Shown piece after piece: positions 8,097 to 16,661 of a DNA stretch of 64,000 nt. This stretch comes from JAIBJN01 sp963699495 (GTDB lineage: Bacteria; Actinomycetota; Thermoleophilia; Gaiellales; Gaiellaceae): NCBI GenBank assembly GCA_963699495.1, contig CAVOUB010000005.1:62001-126000 (forward strand), given 5' to 3'. The translations under genes were made by a program, and so were the position numbers. How positions within the stretch are numbered: the stretch's first letter is position 1; the number at the start of each line of letters is the position of its first letter. The notes below the pieces were generated by a model, which had not been told where the DNA came from, made no database searches, and saw only the letters and a program-made list of their open reading frames with translations.

Positions 8097-8839
8097 GCGT
8101 GCACATCTACACCTGCGCGGAGCGGCCGGACCTGTGGGAACAGTCGTACGACCAAATCGCCGGCGTCTGGCCGGAGTACAACCAACACGGGGACGTCCTC
8201 AACCAGCACTGGGACCGGCTCGACGAGGACTTCCGGGAGTTCCAGTTCATCCTCTACGACGAGGAGCGCGGCATCGCGCTGGCCCATGGTCACTCGATCC
8301 CGTGCCGGTGGGACGGCACCGTCGAGGGGCTGCCGGACGGGATCGACGGCGTCATCTCCCGCGGCGTCGGCCTGTTCGAGGACGGCGGCGAGCCGAACAC
8401 GCTCTCCGCGCTGGCGATCGAGATCCCGCCCGCACATCAGGGCGGCGGGCTCTCGCGGACGATGATCGGCGGCATGCACGAGATCGCGGCGAAGCACGGC
8501 TTCGCCGACCTGATCGCGCCCCTCCGGCCGACCTGGAAGGAGCGCTACCCGCTGACCCCGATCGAGCGCTACGCAGCCTGGACACGGGAGGACGGGCTTC
8601 CGTTCGACCCCTGGATCCGCCTGCACGTTCGCCTCGGCGCCGAGATCCTCCTGCCGGTGCAGGAATCGATGCGTATCACCGGGACGGTCGGCGACTGGGA
8701 GGAGTGGACCGAGACTCCGTTCCCAGAGAGCGGCAGCTACGTCTTCCCGAGCGCACTTGCCCTCCTCGAGGTCGACCGCGAGGCCGATCTGGGCGCGTAC
8801 TGGGAGCCGAACGTCTGGGTGCGCCACAGCGTAGGCTGA
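8093..8839 (+). CDS. GNAT-like acetyltransferase family protein
   Basis: A 248-residue protein starting at GTG 8093 inside the pabC stop. The segment ALAIEIPPAHQGGGLSRTMI resembles the GNAT acetyl-CoA-binding motif A (Q-x-G-x-G/A with a following helix), and GFADLIAPLRPTWKERYPLT follows. The N-terminus has conserved aromatic residues (LWEQSYDQIAGVWPEYNQHG). Substrate is unknown. The overlap with pabC and the 5-base gap to the amidotransferase place it in the same transcript. Confidence 0.7.
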   Translation: MSVHIYTCAERPDLWEQSYDQIAGVWPEYNQHGDVLNQHWDRLDEDFREFQFILYDEERGIALAHGHSIPCRWDGTVEGLPDGIDGVISRGVGLFEDGGEPNTLSALAIEIPPAHQGGGLSRTMIGGMHEIAAKHGFADLIAPLRPTWKERYPLTPIERYAAWTREDGLPFDPWIRLHVRLGAEILLPVQESMRITGTVGDWEEWTETPFPESGSYVFPSALALLEVDREADLGAYWEPNVWVRHSVG

Positions 8840-8844
8840 GACCG

Positions 8845-9588
8845 ATGCGCGTCCTCTCCATCGTCCACCAGACCGACGCCGCGGCCGGGGTGTTCGCCGC
8901 TCCTGTCGCCGAGCGCGGCCACGAGCTCGAGCAGTGGGTGATCTCCGACAGCGCCGAGCCGCCGTCGCCGCTCGAAGCGTACGGCGCCGTCCTCGTCTTC
9001 GGCGGCGCGATGCACGTCGACCAGGAAGACCGGCACGGCTGGCTGCGCGACGAGCACCGCCTCCTCGAGCGGCTCGTGGCCGACGAGGTGCCGCTGCTCG
9101 GGGTCTGTCTCGGCGGACAGCTCCTCGCCAAGGCCCTGCACGGGCACGTCCGCCGGCTGCCGCGCCCCGAGATCGGCTGGGTCGACGTGGCGCTCACCCC
9201 GGAAGCGCAGGCCGATCCAGTCTTCGCCGGCCTGCCGGAGCGCTTCTCCTCCTTCCAGTGGCACCTCTACCACTTCGAGCTGCCCGAGGGCGCGGTGCTG
9301 CTGGCGCGCAACGAGCAGTGCCTTCAGGCCTTCCGGGCAGGCCCGGCCGCCTGGGGGATCCAGTTCCACGCGGAGGTGACCCACGCGAGCGTCCTCGACT
9401 GGGTGCGCTCGTCCGACCCGGGCGAGGACGGGATCGTCGACTTTCCCCGCCTCCTGGGTGAGACGGAGGAGCTGATCGGCGGGTGGAACGCCTTCGGGCG
9501 TGAGCTGTGCGAGCGGTTCCTGGCGGCCGCGGAGGCTAGTCCGGCCGGCCGCGACGCGACCACTCGTGCCACGAGCCCGCGTAGTTGA
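8845..9588 (+). CDS. Class I glutamine amidotransferase-like protein
   Basis: A 247-residue stand-alone class I amidotransferase domain. The nucleophile is Cys88 in PLLGVCLGGQLLA, and His175 in WGIQFHAEVTH completes the usual pair with Glu. It resembles the GMP-synthase-like GATase proteins found alone in many genomes more than PabA/TrpG. It lies 5 bases after the acetyltransferase in the pabB-pabC run, so it could supply ammonia to PabB, which otherwise has no partner here; that is inference. The last 53 bases overlap the convergent rhodanese gene. Confidence 0.85.
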   Translation: MRVLSIVHQTDAAAGVFAAPVAERGHELEQWVISDSAEPPSPLEAYGAVLVFGGAMHVDQEDRHGWLRDEHRLLERLVADEVPLLGVCLGGQLLAKALHGHVRRLPRPEIGWVDVALTPEAQADPVFAGLPERFSSFQWHLYHFELPEGAVLLARNEQCLQAFRAGPAAWGIQFHAEVTHASVLDWVRSSDPGEDGIVDFPRLLGETEELIGGWNAFGRELCERFLAAAEASPAGRDATTRATSPRS

Positions 9589-9892
9589 CCGCGTCGACGC
9601 CCGCCGCGCGTAGGAGCGCGGCGGCCAGCTCCGACCGCTGACCGGAGTGGCAGTAGGCGACGATGCGCCGCCCTGCGCCGATCCCCCGTTCCTCCAGGAA
9701 GCGCCGGAGCGCGGTGGGATCGCCCCCGGCCGCGTAGATCTCGTTCAGGTCGAGGTGCACGGCCCCGGGAATGTGGCCCTGCTGCGGGTCGCACGGGTAG
9801 CCCGCGGATCCGTCGTACTCCTCCGGGGAGCGGACGTCGACGAGGGCGACCTCGTTGCGCTCCAGTAGCTCCGCCAGCTCGTCTCCGGTCAC
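9536..9892 (-). CDS. Rhodanese-like sulfurtransferase
   Basis: A single rhodanese domain of 118 residues. VALVDVRSPEEYDG is the N-terminal rhodanese signature, GHIPGAVHLDL follows, and the active-site Cys81 lies in VAYCHSGQRS. The six-residue loop CHSGQR is the sulfurtransferase type. Partners are unknown. Its ATG overlaps the stop of the upstream hydrolase gene (ATGA), and its 3' end overlaps the convergent amidotransferase gene by 53 bases. Confidence 0.9.
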   Translation of the reverse strand: MTGDELAELLERNEVALVDVRSPEEYDGSAGYPCDPQQGHIPGAVHLDLNEIYAAGGDPTALRRFLEERGIGAGRRIVAYCHSGQRSELAAALLRAAGVDAVNYAGSWHEWSRRGRPD

Positions 9893-10626
9893 GAAGCCAC
9901 CTCGTCGAGAAAGCCGACGATCCGCTCGGCCACCTCACCCGGCCGTTCCAGCGGAGCGAGATGGCCTGCTCCGGGAATGCGCGAAAAACGCGCATCCGGC
10001 AGGGCGGCGACCATCGCCTCGGAGTCGGCCGGGGGCGTCATCCGGTCCTCGTCGCCGACGAGGACGAGGACGGGAACGCCGATCGTGGCCAGCGTCGGGC
10101 GCGAGTCGTCCCGGTCCCGAATCGTCTCCTGAGCCGTGACGAGGGCCGTGATGGGCTGCTGGAGCGCCAGCTCGCGGGCCCGGGCCACCACGTCCGGGTC
10201 GGCTCCGGGAGCGAAGAGCTTCGGCTCGAGCTCGTCCCAGAACGCCTGTCTGCCGGCCTCGCCGAGCAGGCGGATCGCGTCGTCTCGAGCCAGGCGCTGC
10301 TCGGACGAATCAGGCGTCGCCCGCGTGCCGACCAGGACCAGGGCCGAGATCCGCTCCGGTGCCTGCCGCCAGAGCTCGAAGGCGAGATACCCGCCCATGG
10401 AGGAACCGACCGGGACGAGGTCGCCGTCGGTCAAACCGAGCACACGGCGCGCCCAGTCAGCGAAGCCGAGCTCGAGGTCCGGGCCCGGGAGCTCGGGGGC
10501 GATCACGCCGTAGCCGGCGCTCTCGAGCGCGGGACGGACACCGGCCCACATGCGAGAGTCGAGGGGGAAGGCGTGCAGGAGCAGGACGGTCGGGGGTGGC
10601 ACGCGGTGCGATGCTATCGGCCGCAT
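9889..10626 (-). CDS. Alpha/beta hydrolase
   Basis: A protein of about 245 residues with the alpha/beta hydrolase fold. It shows TVLLLHAFPLDSRMW (oxyanion region), the nucleophile elbow GSSMGG, the acid region VLVGDEDRMTPP and the catalytic His in IPGAGHLAPLERP. The substrate is unknown. ATG 10626 is preceded by GGAGGG; a GTG at 10602 is an alternative without a ribosome site. The ATG at 10626 overlaps the divergent ATG of the gamma-glutamyltransferase gene in CATG. The stop overlaps the rhodanese start. Confidence 0.88.
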   Translation of the reverse strand: MRPIASHRVPPPTVLLLHAFPLDSRMWAGVRPALESAGYGVIAPELPGPDLELGFADWARRVLGLTDGDLVPVGSSMGGYLAFELWRQAPERISALVLVGTRATPDSSEQRLARDDAIRLLGEAGRQAFWDELEPKLFAPGADPDVVARARELALQQPITALVTAQETIRDRDDSRPTLATIGVPVLVLVGDEDRMTPPADSEAMVAALPDARFSRIPGAGHLAPLERPGEVAERIVGFLDEVAS

Positions 10627-12053
10627 GTCCCTCCGGCTCGCTCCTCCGCGCCCACCGGTCGTCGCGGCGCAGGCGATGGTCGCGACGAGCCAGCCGCTTG
10701 CCACCCGGACCGGGCTGGGGATCCTCGAGCGAGGAGGCAACGCGGTGGACGCGGCCGTCGCGGCCGCGGCCGTCCTCTGCGTCACGGAGCCGATGTCGAC
10801 CGGCATCGGCGGCGACGCGTTCGCACTCGTCTGGGACGGTGAGCGGCTCCACGGCCTCGATGCGGCCGGGCCGGCACCCTCGGGCGCCGATCCGGCCGAG
10901 CCGGTTGCGGAGACGGGACCACGATCGGTGACGGTGCCCGGCGCGGTGGCGGGCTGGAGCGCGCTCTCGGAGCGGTTCGGGCGCCTCGGGCTCGACACGC
11001 TGCTCGCCAGCGCAATTGCCGCCGCGGAGCACGGCTTCGCCGTCGGGCGGATCACGGCGGAAGCCTGGGCCGGGGGCCCGGCAGAGCTCGGACCCCCGCC
11101 GGCGGAAGGCGATCGCGTGCGGCTTCCGGAGCTCGGCGCGACGCTCCGGAGCATCGCCGCCGACGGGCCCGGGGTCCTGTATCAGAGGCGACCTCGCGCG
11201 CTCGATCGTGTCCTGCACGCCGCTCGTCGAGGCGGATCTGGCAGCGTACGAGCCGCGCTGGGTCGAGCCACTCCGGCTCGACTACCGCGGCGTCACCGTC
11301 TGCGAGCTGCCGCCGCCGACGCAGGGAGTCGCCGCGCTCGAAGGCCTGGGGCTCCTCGGCCTGGGCGAGCCGGCGTTCGCCGCGCAGGTGGAGTGCGTGC
11401 GCCTCGCGCTCGAGGACGCCTACGGGCGCGTGCGCGACGGCGCGAGCGTCGCCGACCTGCTCGAGCCGGCGTTTCTCGCCCGCCGGAGGGGCGAGAGCCC
11501 AGCCGCGGTCCGCGAGCCCGCGGGCGGCACGGTCTACCTCTGCACGGCCGACGGGGACGGGATGGCCGTCTCCCTCATCCAGAGCCTGTTCGACACGTTC
11601 GGGAGCGGGGTGGTCGCCCCCGGCACCGGCGTCGTCCTCCAGAACCGGGGCGCCTGCTTCGCCGTCTCCGGCCGCGTCGAGCCCGGACGTCGGCCGTTCC
11701 ACACGATCATCCCCGGCATGCTCCTCCGCGACGGCGCGCTGCTCGGGCCGTTCGGGGTCATGGGCGGCTTCATCCAGGCGCAGGCGCATGTCCAGCTCGT
11801 CTCGGCGCTCGTCGACGACGGGCTCGACCCGCAGGCGGCCCTCGACCGCCCGCGCTTTCGCCTCGACGGCGACGGCGTCCTGCTCGAGGAGGGACTGTGG
11901 GGGCGGGCAGCCGAGGTGGAGGCGCTCGGCCTTCGCCCGCTCCCGACCCGCGACCACGGCCGCTTCGGCGGCGGCCAGGCGATCCTCCGGCAAGGAGGCG
12001 TCCTCGTCGGCGGCTCCGATCGCCGCAAGGACGGCTCTGCCGCCGGCCTCTAG
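10625..12053 (+). CDS. Gamma-glutamyltransferase family protein, with one apparent base insertion
   Basis: The N-terminal part shows MVATSQPLATRTGL, GGNAVDAAVAAAAVLCVTEP and TGIGGDAFALVW, typical of gamma-glutamyltranspeptidases. Frame breaks after GPGVLY; removing C 11183 restores RGDLARSIV. The frame then continues through PPPTQGVAALEGLGLL to the end at 12053. The span is 3n+1. The likely autocatalytic nucleophile is the Thr of GGTVYLCTADGDG (codon 11529-11531, about residue 302), followed by TGVVLQNRG. No signal peptide is evident, so the enzyme would be cytoplasmic, unlike the classic periplasmic form. It may cleave gamma-glutamyl amides, acylated substrates or glutathione-like thiols. 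Confidence 0.85.
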
Positions 12054-12826
12054 GGCTGCGCCCGCGGGAGAACGAGCGCGTCCGGGCGCTCCGCAGCTTC
12101 CGGGTAGCCGTGCGCGGCCTGGGGGATGCCGAAGAGACGTGCCAGCTCCGTGAGCAGCTCACGCGCCGGAGGCAGTTCCTCCGGGGACTTGCCGGTCCGG
12201 GCGGTCGCCCGGACGGCATCGGCGTCGGCGCCGGTCAGGCGGGCCATCAGCCGCGGGTTTGCCCCGAGCGCGATCACCTCGCCGGGCGGCAGGGGACCGT
12301 AGTGCTCGGGCACGGAGAGATACTCGTCGACGACGCGGCCGCGCTCGAGCGCGACGTAGCGGACGACCTGCCCCTCCTCGAGCCCCATGGACACGACGAA
12401 CGCGCCCATGCGGTCGGAGATCTCGCGGGCCAGCCGGCGGAGCATCTCGGGCTCGCGGTCCGTGAGCTCGTCGTACGCGGACGTCCACCCGTCGGCGGGC
12501 GGGAGCACGGCGCTTCCCTGCGATCCGCCCGGGAGCCGTGGGACGAACTGCCGCACCGCGCGGACGACTGCGTCCACATCGTCGGTCTGCACGTGGATGG
12601 AGCCGAACGATGGCTCCTTGTGCGCGCCCAGGTGACTTTCGAGGGCCTCGATCGGAGCCTCGAGCACGCGTGAGGTCTCCGAAAATCCGGCGCGGATCCA
12701 GGCGTCGCCGTCCTCGTGGGTGGTCTCGATCTCAATGGTGTCTGCGCCGGCGGCGCGCGCTTCCTCGATGAGGGCTCGCACCACTTCCTCGCTCGGAGCC
12801 CCGGCAACTTTCGCCTCGTACGCCAT
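12050..12826 (-). CDS. Conserved-looking protein of unknown function, 258 residues
   Basis: A soluble protein without membrane segments or a family I can name. Residues 1-65 (EEVVRALIEEARAAGADTIE, then WIRAGFSETSRVLEAP) look like a small acetyltransferase- or ACT-like alpha/beta unit. A second unit, SFGSIHVQTDDVDAVVRAVR, starts near 74, and YVALERGRVVDEYLSVPEHY lies in the C-terminal half. Composition and codon use match its neighbours. It overlaps the AlkA-type glycosylase gene by one base and converges with the gamma-glutamyltransferase gene by 4 bases. It follows the glycosylase and HAD phosphatase in one minus-strand run. Confidence 0.75.
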   Translation of the reverse strand: MAYEAKVAGAPSEEVVRALIEEARAAGADTIEIETTHEDGDAWIRAGFSETSRVLEAPIEALESHLGAHKEPSFGSIHVQTDDVDAVVRAVRQFVPRLPGGSQGSAVLPPADGWTSAYDELTDREPEMLRRLAREISDRMGAFVVSMGLEEGQVVRYVALERGRVVDEYLSVPEHYGPLPPGEVIALGANPRLMARLTGADADAVRATARTGKSPEELPPARELLTELARLFGIPQAAHGYPEAAERPDALVLPRAQP

Positions 12827-13527
12827 CAGCCGTAAACCCTATGGCCCACGAGAAGATAGTGCGCCGCCAGGTTGGCGAAGCGCGAAAAGCGCGCACCGAT
12901 CGCGCTGATGTCCGCGTCCTCGCCGTAGAAGTGGAGCACCGCCTTGCGCAGCGCGAGGTCACCGGCAGGCCAGGCTGCGGGCCGGCCGAGGTGCCTGGCG
13001 AGGAACCAGTCCGCCGTCCACTCGCCGATCCCCGGCAGGGCGACCAGCGCGGCCCTCACGTCGTCGTCGGGGAGGAGGGCGAGCGCGCCGAAGTCGAGGC
13101 CGGCGCGGGCGATCCCGACGGCGTACTCGGCTTTCCGCCGCGAGAATCCGACGGCCACGATCTCCTCCGGGCGGGCGGCCGCCAGCCGTTCCCGGGTCGG
13201 GAAGGCGTACGCGACCTCATGCCGCTCGCCGAACGTCTCGATCAGACGGTTGCGGATGCTGGACGCCGCCCGCAGGGAGATCTGCTGCGCAGTGATCGAG
13301 GTGACGAGGGTCTCGAGGGGATCGGGGACGAGCGGGGGCCGGAAGCCGCGCAAGGCCGGCTCGATCTCCGCCAGCACCGGCTCCTTGGCCGCGAAGGCCG
13401 CGAAGGCAGCCAGGTCGAACGGCGCGCCGAGGTAGCGCCGGACCGCCTCCGCCAGCTCCGCCCCGCCTCCCTCGACCGTGACTCCGCCCGGCCGCGGCTC
13501 GATCCGCACCTCGCGCCCGCCGAGCAC
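12826..13527 (-). CDS. DNA-3-methyladenine glycosylase II-type (AlkA family)
   Basis: A helix-hairpin-helix DNA glycosylase that removes alkylated bases. VTSITAQQISLRAA precedes LPGIGEWTADWFLARHLGRP, the HhH-GPD motif, and the catalytic Asp is in WPAGDLALR. From GTG 13527 the protein is 233 residues. However, the frame stays open upstream to the HAD phosphatase stop, and the extra residues (LPEPFDFGLSTERY, NLWHEDGLHRV) look like the true N-terminus. No ATG, GTG or TTG is available there, only an ATT at 13644 seven bases after GAGG. Either a rare AUU start or a nearby sequence error is possible. Confidence 0.85.
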   Translation of the reverse strand: MLGGREVRIEPRPGGVTVEGGGAELAEAVRRYLGAPFDLAAFAAFAAKEPVLAEIEPALRGFRPPLVPDPLETLVTSITAQQISLRAASSIRNRLIETFGERHEVAYAFPTRERLAAARPEEIVAVGFSRRKAEYAVGIARAGLDFGALALLPDDDVRAALVALPGIGEWTADWFLARHLGRPAAWPAGDLALRKAVLHFYGEDADISAIGARFSRFANLAAHYLLVGHRVYG

Positions 13528-13615
13528 CCGGTGGAGGCCGTCTTCGTGCCAGAGGTTGGCCAGGTCGGAGCCGAACGCACGGTATCGCTCGGTGGAGAGC
13601 CCGAAGTCGAAAGGC

Positions 13616-14254
13616 TCAGGAAGCGAGACTGCGAGCGATGGAATGGAAGTCCTCGAACCGCTCGAAGGGCACGCCCCGCTCCTCGAGGTAGCTCGCGAGG
13701 CCGCGGCGTGCGAAGACGAGGTCGGCGGACTCCGCGGCGCAGCGGTCCGAGTAGCCGTCGCCGACGTACACGAGCTCGGCCCCGTCGGCGAGCGCGGCCG
13801 CGGTCGAGCGCTTGCACGCCTGCCCGCAGACGTCGCAGACCGCGGAGACGCGGAACTGCACCTTCCAGCCGTCAGGGTCCGGGTCGATCCTGTTCGAGAG
13901 GAGCTCGACGTCGTCGAGGCCCTCGCGCCGGAGGATCGGCTCGATCAGCTCGCGGAAGCCCGAGGAGACGATCACGAAGCGCCACCCGCGCTCGCGCGCG
14001 AGGTCGACCACCTCCCGAAAGCCGGGACGGATGCGCACGTTCTCGAGCACCCACTGCTGCACCTCCTCGAGCGGGGCGCGCACGGGCTCGAACTCGCGCC
14101 GGATGACCTCGTTCAGCGAGAGCGAGTGGTCGTCCAGCCCCTCGTCGACCTCGCGGTAGACCTCCTCGTCGCCGAAGGTCTGGGCGATCTCGTCGAGGAG
14201 ATCCTGCTCGGTGATCGTGCCGTCGAAGTCGACGACGAGGGTCCTCTCGCTCAA
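13616..14254 (-). CDS. HAD-IB family phosphatase (MtnX/SerB-like)
   Basis: A 212-residue haloacid dehalogenase-type phosphatase. Motif I is VVDFDGTITEQD (nucleophile Asp), motif II FVIVSSGF, and motif III/IV YVGDGYSDRCAA. The insert CDVCGQACKR with paired cysteines is typical of the MtnX subgroup, which dephosphorylates a methionine-salvage intermediate, but other Mtn genes are absent here, so the substrate is open. Its ATG overlaps the hmgA stop (ATGA), placing it in the tyrosine-degradation transcript. Confidence 0.85.
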   Translation of the reverse strand: MSERTLVVDFDGTITEQDLLDEIAQTFGDEEVYREVDEGLDDHSLSLNEVIRREFEPVRAPLEEVQQWVLENVRIRPGFREVVDLARERGWRFVIVSSGFRELIEPILRREGLDDVELLSNRIDPDPDGWKVQFRVSAVCDVCGQACKRSTAAALADGAELVYVGDGYSDRCAAESADLVFARRGLASYLEERGVPFERFEDFHSIARSLAS

Positions 14255-15453
14255 AGGTGCGAGGTCACCCCTGCGGGATCCTGATCCGCGGTCGCGCCGT
14301 CGGCCGCCTCGAACCAGGAGTACGCATAGGCCGGGTCGTCGAGCTCACGGGCGAGCACGCTCAGCCGCAGCGGGTGGAAGGTGTCGCACATGACCGCGTA
14401 CTCGTGGGTCTCGGTCATCCCGATCGAGGCCTCCGCCAGGCCCGGGTGCGGCCCGTGCGGGATCCCCGAAGGATGCAGCGTGACCGAGCCGATCTCGATC
14501 CCCTTGCGCGAGGAGAAGTTCCCGTCCACGTAATAGATCATCTCCTCGCTGTTCAGGTTGGAGTGGTGGTACGGGATCGGAATCGCCTCCGGGTCGAAGT
14601 CGAGCTTGCGCGGACAGAACGAGCAGATGACGAAGTTGCGCCCCTGGAAGGTCTGGTGCGAGGGCGGCGGCATGTGGATCCGGCCGGTGATCGGCTCGAA
14701 GTCCCTGATGTTGAACGTCCACGGATACACGTAGCCGTCCCAGCCGACCACGTCGAAGGGGTGGTAGTCGAGGACGTAGGTCTGCAAGCCGTCCTTGATC
14801 CGGAGCTTGACGACGTGCTCGCCGCGGTCGGTGTGCGTCTTGAGCTCGACCGGCGGGTGGAGGTCGCGGTGGTAGTAGGGAGCGTGCTCGAGCAGCTGTC
14901 CGTACTCGTTCCGGTAGCGGCGCGGGATCTCGATCAGGCCCGGCGAGGTGAAGACGACGTGCCGCTGCTCGCCCTCGGGCGCGAAACGGTAGGTCGTCCC
15001 GCGCGGGATGACGACGTAGTCGCCCTCCCTGTACGGCAGGTCACCGAAGATCGTCTCGAGCGTGCCGCCGCCCTCGTGGACGAAGACGACCTCGTCGCCC
15101 TCGCCGTTTCGGTAGAAGTAGTCCATCGGCTCGGTCGGGCGGCAGAGCTCGATCTCCACGTCGTCGTTCCACATCAGCAGGCGGCGCCCCGAGACTGCGT
15201 CGCCCCCGGGCTCCACCTCGTGCGTGCGCAGATGACGGTGGGCGTGCCCGTCGGGCACCCACTCCTCGCGCACGATCGGCTCGAAGGAGGCCACCTCCTG
15301 GACGCGGCACGGGGAGTGGAGGTGGTAGAGGATCGACTCGTTCCCGGAGAAGCCCTCGAGACCCATGACCTCCTCGGTGAGGAGCGTTCCGTTCTCCCGA
15401 AACTGGATGTGGCGCTTGCGCGGAAGGCGGCCCAGGGTGAGGTAGGAGGACAT
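14251..15453 (-). CDS. hmgA: Homogentisate 1,2-dioxygenase
   Basis: A 400-residue cupin-type non-heme iron dioxygenase that opens the ring of homogentisate to maleylacetoacetate. Iron-site and active-site segments YHHSNLNSEEM and LHPSGIPHGPHPG are present, along with YVVIPRGTTYRF in the N-terminal barrel. The start is well marked by TAGGAGCCC before ATG 15453. It lies 8 bases after hppD and overlaps the HAD phosphatase gene. The order hppD-hmgA gives two successive steps of tyrosine breakdown. Confidence 0.95.
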   Translation of the reverse strand: MSSYLTLGRLPRKRHIQFRENGTLLTEEVMGLEGFSGNESILYHLHSPCRVQEVASFEPIVREEWVPDGHAHRHLRTHEVEPGGDAVSGRRLLMWNDDVEIELCRPTEPMDYFYRNGEGDEVVFVHEGGGTLETIFGDLPYREGDYVVIPRGTTYRFAPEGEQRHVVFTSPGLIEIPRRYRNEYGQLLEHAPYYHRDLHPPVELKTHTDRGEHVVKLRIKDGLQTYVLDYHPFDVVGWDGYVYPWTFNIRDFEPITGRIHMPPPSHQTFQGRNFVICSFCPRKLDFDPEAIPIPYHHSNLNSEEMIYYVDGNFSSRKGIEIGSVTLHPSGIPHGPHPGLAEASIGMTETHEYAVMCDTFHPLRLSVLARELDDPAYAYSWFEAADGATADQDPAGVTSHL

Positions 15454-15461
15454 GCGGGCTC

Positions 15462-16583
15462 CTACAGGTTTCCGCGCAGGTCCTGCTCGCGCTCGAGGGC
15501 CTCGAACAGCGCCTTGAAGTTCCCGGCGCCGAAACCGCGGGAGCCGTGCCGCTCGATCAGCTCGAAGAAGACCGTGGGCCGGTCGCCGATCGGCTTGGTG
15601 AAGATCTGCAGCAGATAGCCCTCGTCGTCTCGGTCGACGAGGATACCCAACTGCGCCAGGTCGTCGTAGTCGGCGTCGATCTCCCCCACCCGTTCGGCGA
15701 CGTCGTCGTAGTACGTCGTCGGCGTGGCGAGGAACCGGACGCTCCGCTCCTTGAGCGCACGCACGGCGTTGACGATGTCCGGCGTCTGCACGGCGATGTG
15801 CTGCACGCCCGGGCCGCCGTAGAACTCGAGGTACTCGTCCACCTGCGACTTGCGCTTGCCCTCGGCCGGCTCGTTGATCGGGAACTTGATCCGCCCCTCG
15901 CCGTCGGCGACGACCTTCGACATGAGGGCGGAGTACTCGGTGGAGATCTCCTCGTCGGAGAAGGCGAGCATCTCCGTGAAGCCGAGCACGCGCTCGTAGA
16001 AGCCGACCCACTCGTCCATGCGGCCGAGCTCGACGTTCCCGACGGCGTGGTCGAACTCGGTCAGGAGGCCGAGATCCTTGCCGCCCTCGACGGCGGCGAA
16101 TCCCGGCATGAAGGGCCCCTCGTAGGCAGCGCGCTCGACGAAGGTGTGGAGGGTGTCGCCGTACGTGGCGATGGAAGCGAGGCGAACGACGCCGCGCTCG
16201 TCCTCCAGCTCGTACGGCTCGTCCACGCCGCGGGCGCCCCGCTCGAGGGCGGTCCGGTACGCGGCCGCGGCGTCAGGGACCGCGAGGGCGAGCGAGCGGA
16301 CGCCGTCGCCGTGCGCGGCCACGTGCGCGGCTACCGGGCTCGTCCCGACGAGCGGTGCCGTCAGGACGAGACGCACGTTCCCGTGCTGGACGACCCGGGA
16401 GGCGCGGTCGCGGAGGCCCGTCTCGAGCCCGGCCGCTGCAACCTCGCGAAAACCGTAGGCGGTGACGAAGTAGTGGGCGGCCTGCACCGCGTTCCCGACC
16501 CAGAGCTCGAGATGGTCGAGCCCCAGGAGCGGCATCGCATCGGCCGCCGTCCCTCCTGCATGCGTGTCCAGCTGCGTCGACAT
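15462..16583 (-). CDS. hppD: 4-hydroxyphenylpyruvate dioxygenase
   Basis: Converts 4-hydroxyphenylpyruvate to homogentisate. The 373-residue protein has two glyoxalase-fold halves: LGLDHLELWVGNAVQAAHYF starts the first and TEFDHAVGNVELGRMDEWVG the second. Iron ligands are the His of FDHAVGN, the His of GPGVQHIAVQT and the Glu of PTVFFELIERHG; GFGAGNFKALFEALE is the gating C-terminal helix. The ribosome site AGGAAGGAG precedes ATG 16583. It is divergent from an Lrp/AsnC-type regulator 78 bases away, which is a natural candidate regulator. Confidence 0.96.
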   Translation of the reverse strand: MSTQLDTHAGGTAADAMPLLGLDHLELWVGNAVQAAHYFVTAYGFREVAAAGLETGLRDRASRVVQHGNVRLVLTAPLVGTSPVAAHVAAHGDGVRSLALAVPDAAAAYRTALERGARGVDEPYELEDERGVVRLASIATYGDTLHTFVERAAYEGPFMPGFAAVEGGKDLGLLTEFDHAVGNVELGRMDEWVGFYERVLGFTEMLAFSDEEISTEYSALMSKVVADGEGRIKFPINEPAEGKRKSQVDEYLEFYGGPGVQHIAVQTPDIVNAVRALKERSVRFLATPTTYYDDVAERVGEIDADYDDLAQLGILVDRDDEGYLLQIFTKPIGDRPTVFFELIERHGSRGFGAGNFKALFEALEREQDLRGNL

Positions 16584-16661
16584 CGTTTTCTGCTCCTTCC
16601 TCCGACGTTCTTGCAATGATGGCGGCATGATCTGCCCGACACAATGGCACTTCGTTGCGTC

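Noticed and set aside
16584..16661. An AsnC/Lrp operator in the hppD gap
   Set aside because: ATGAT repeats occur as direct copies around GGCGGC but no convincing palindrome fits; left as a possibility only.
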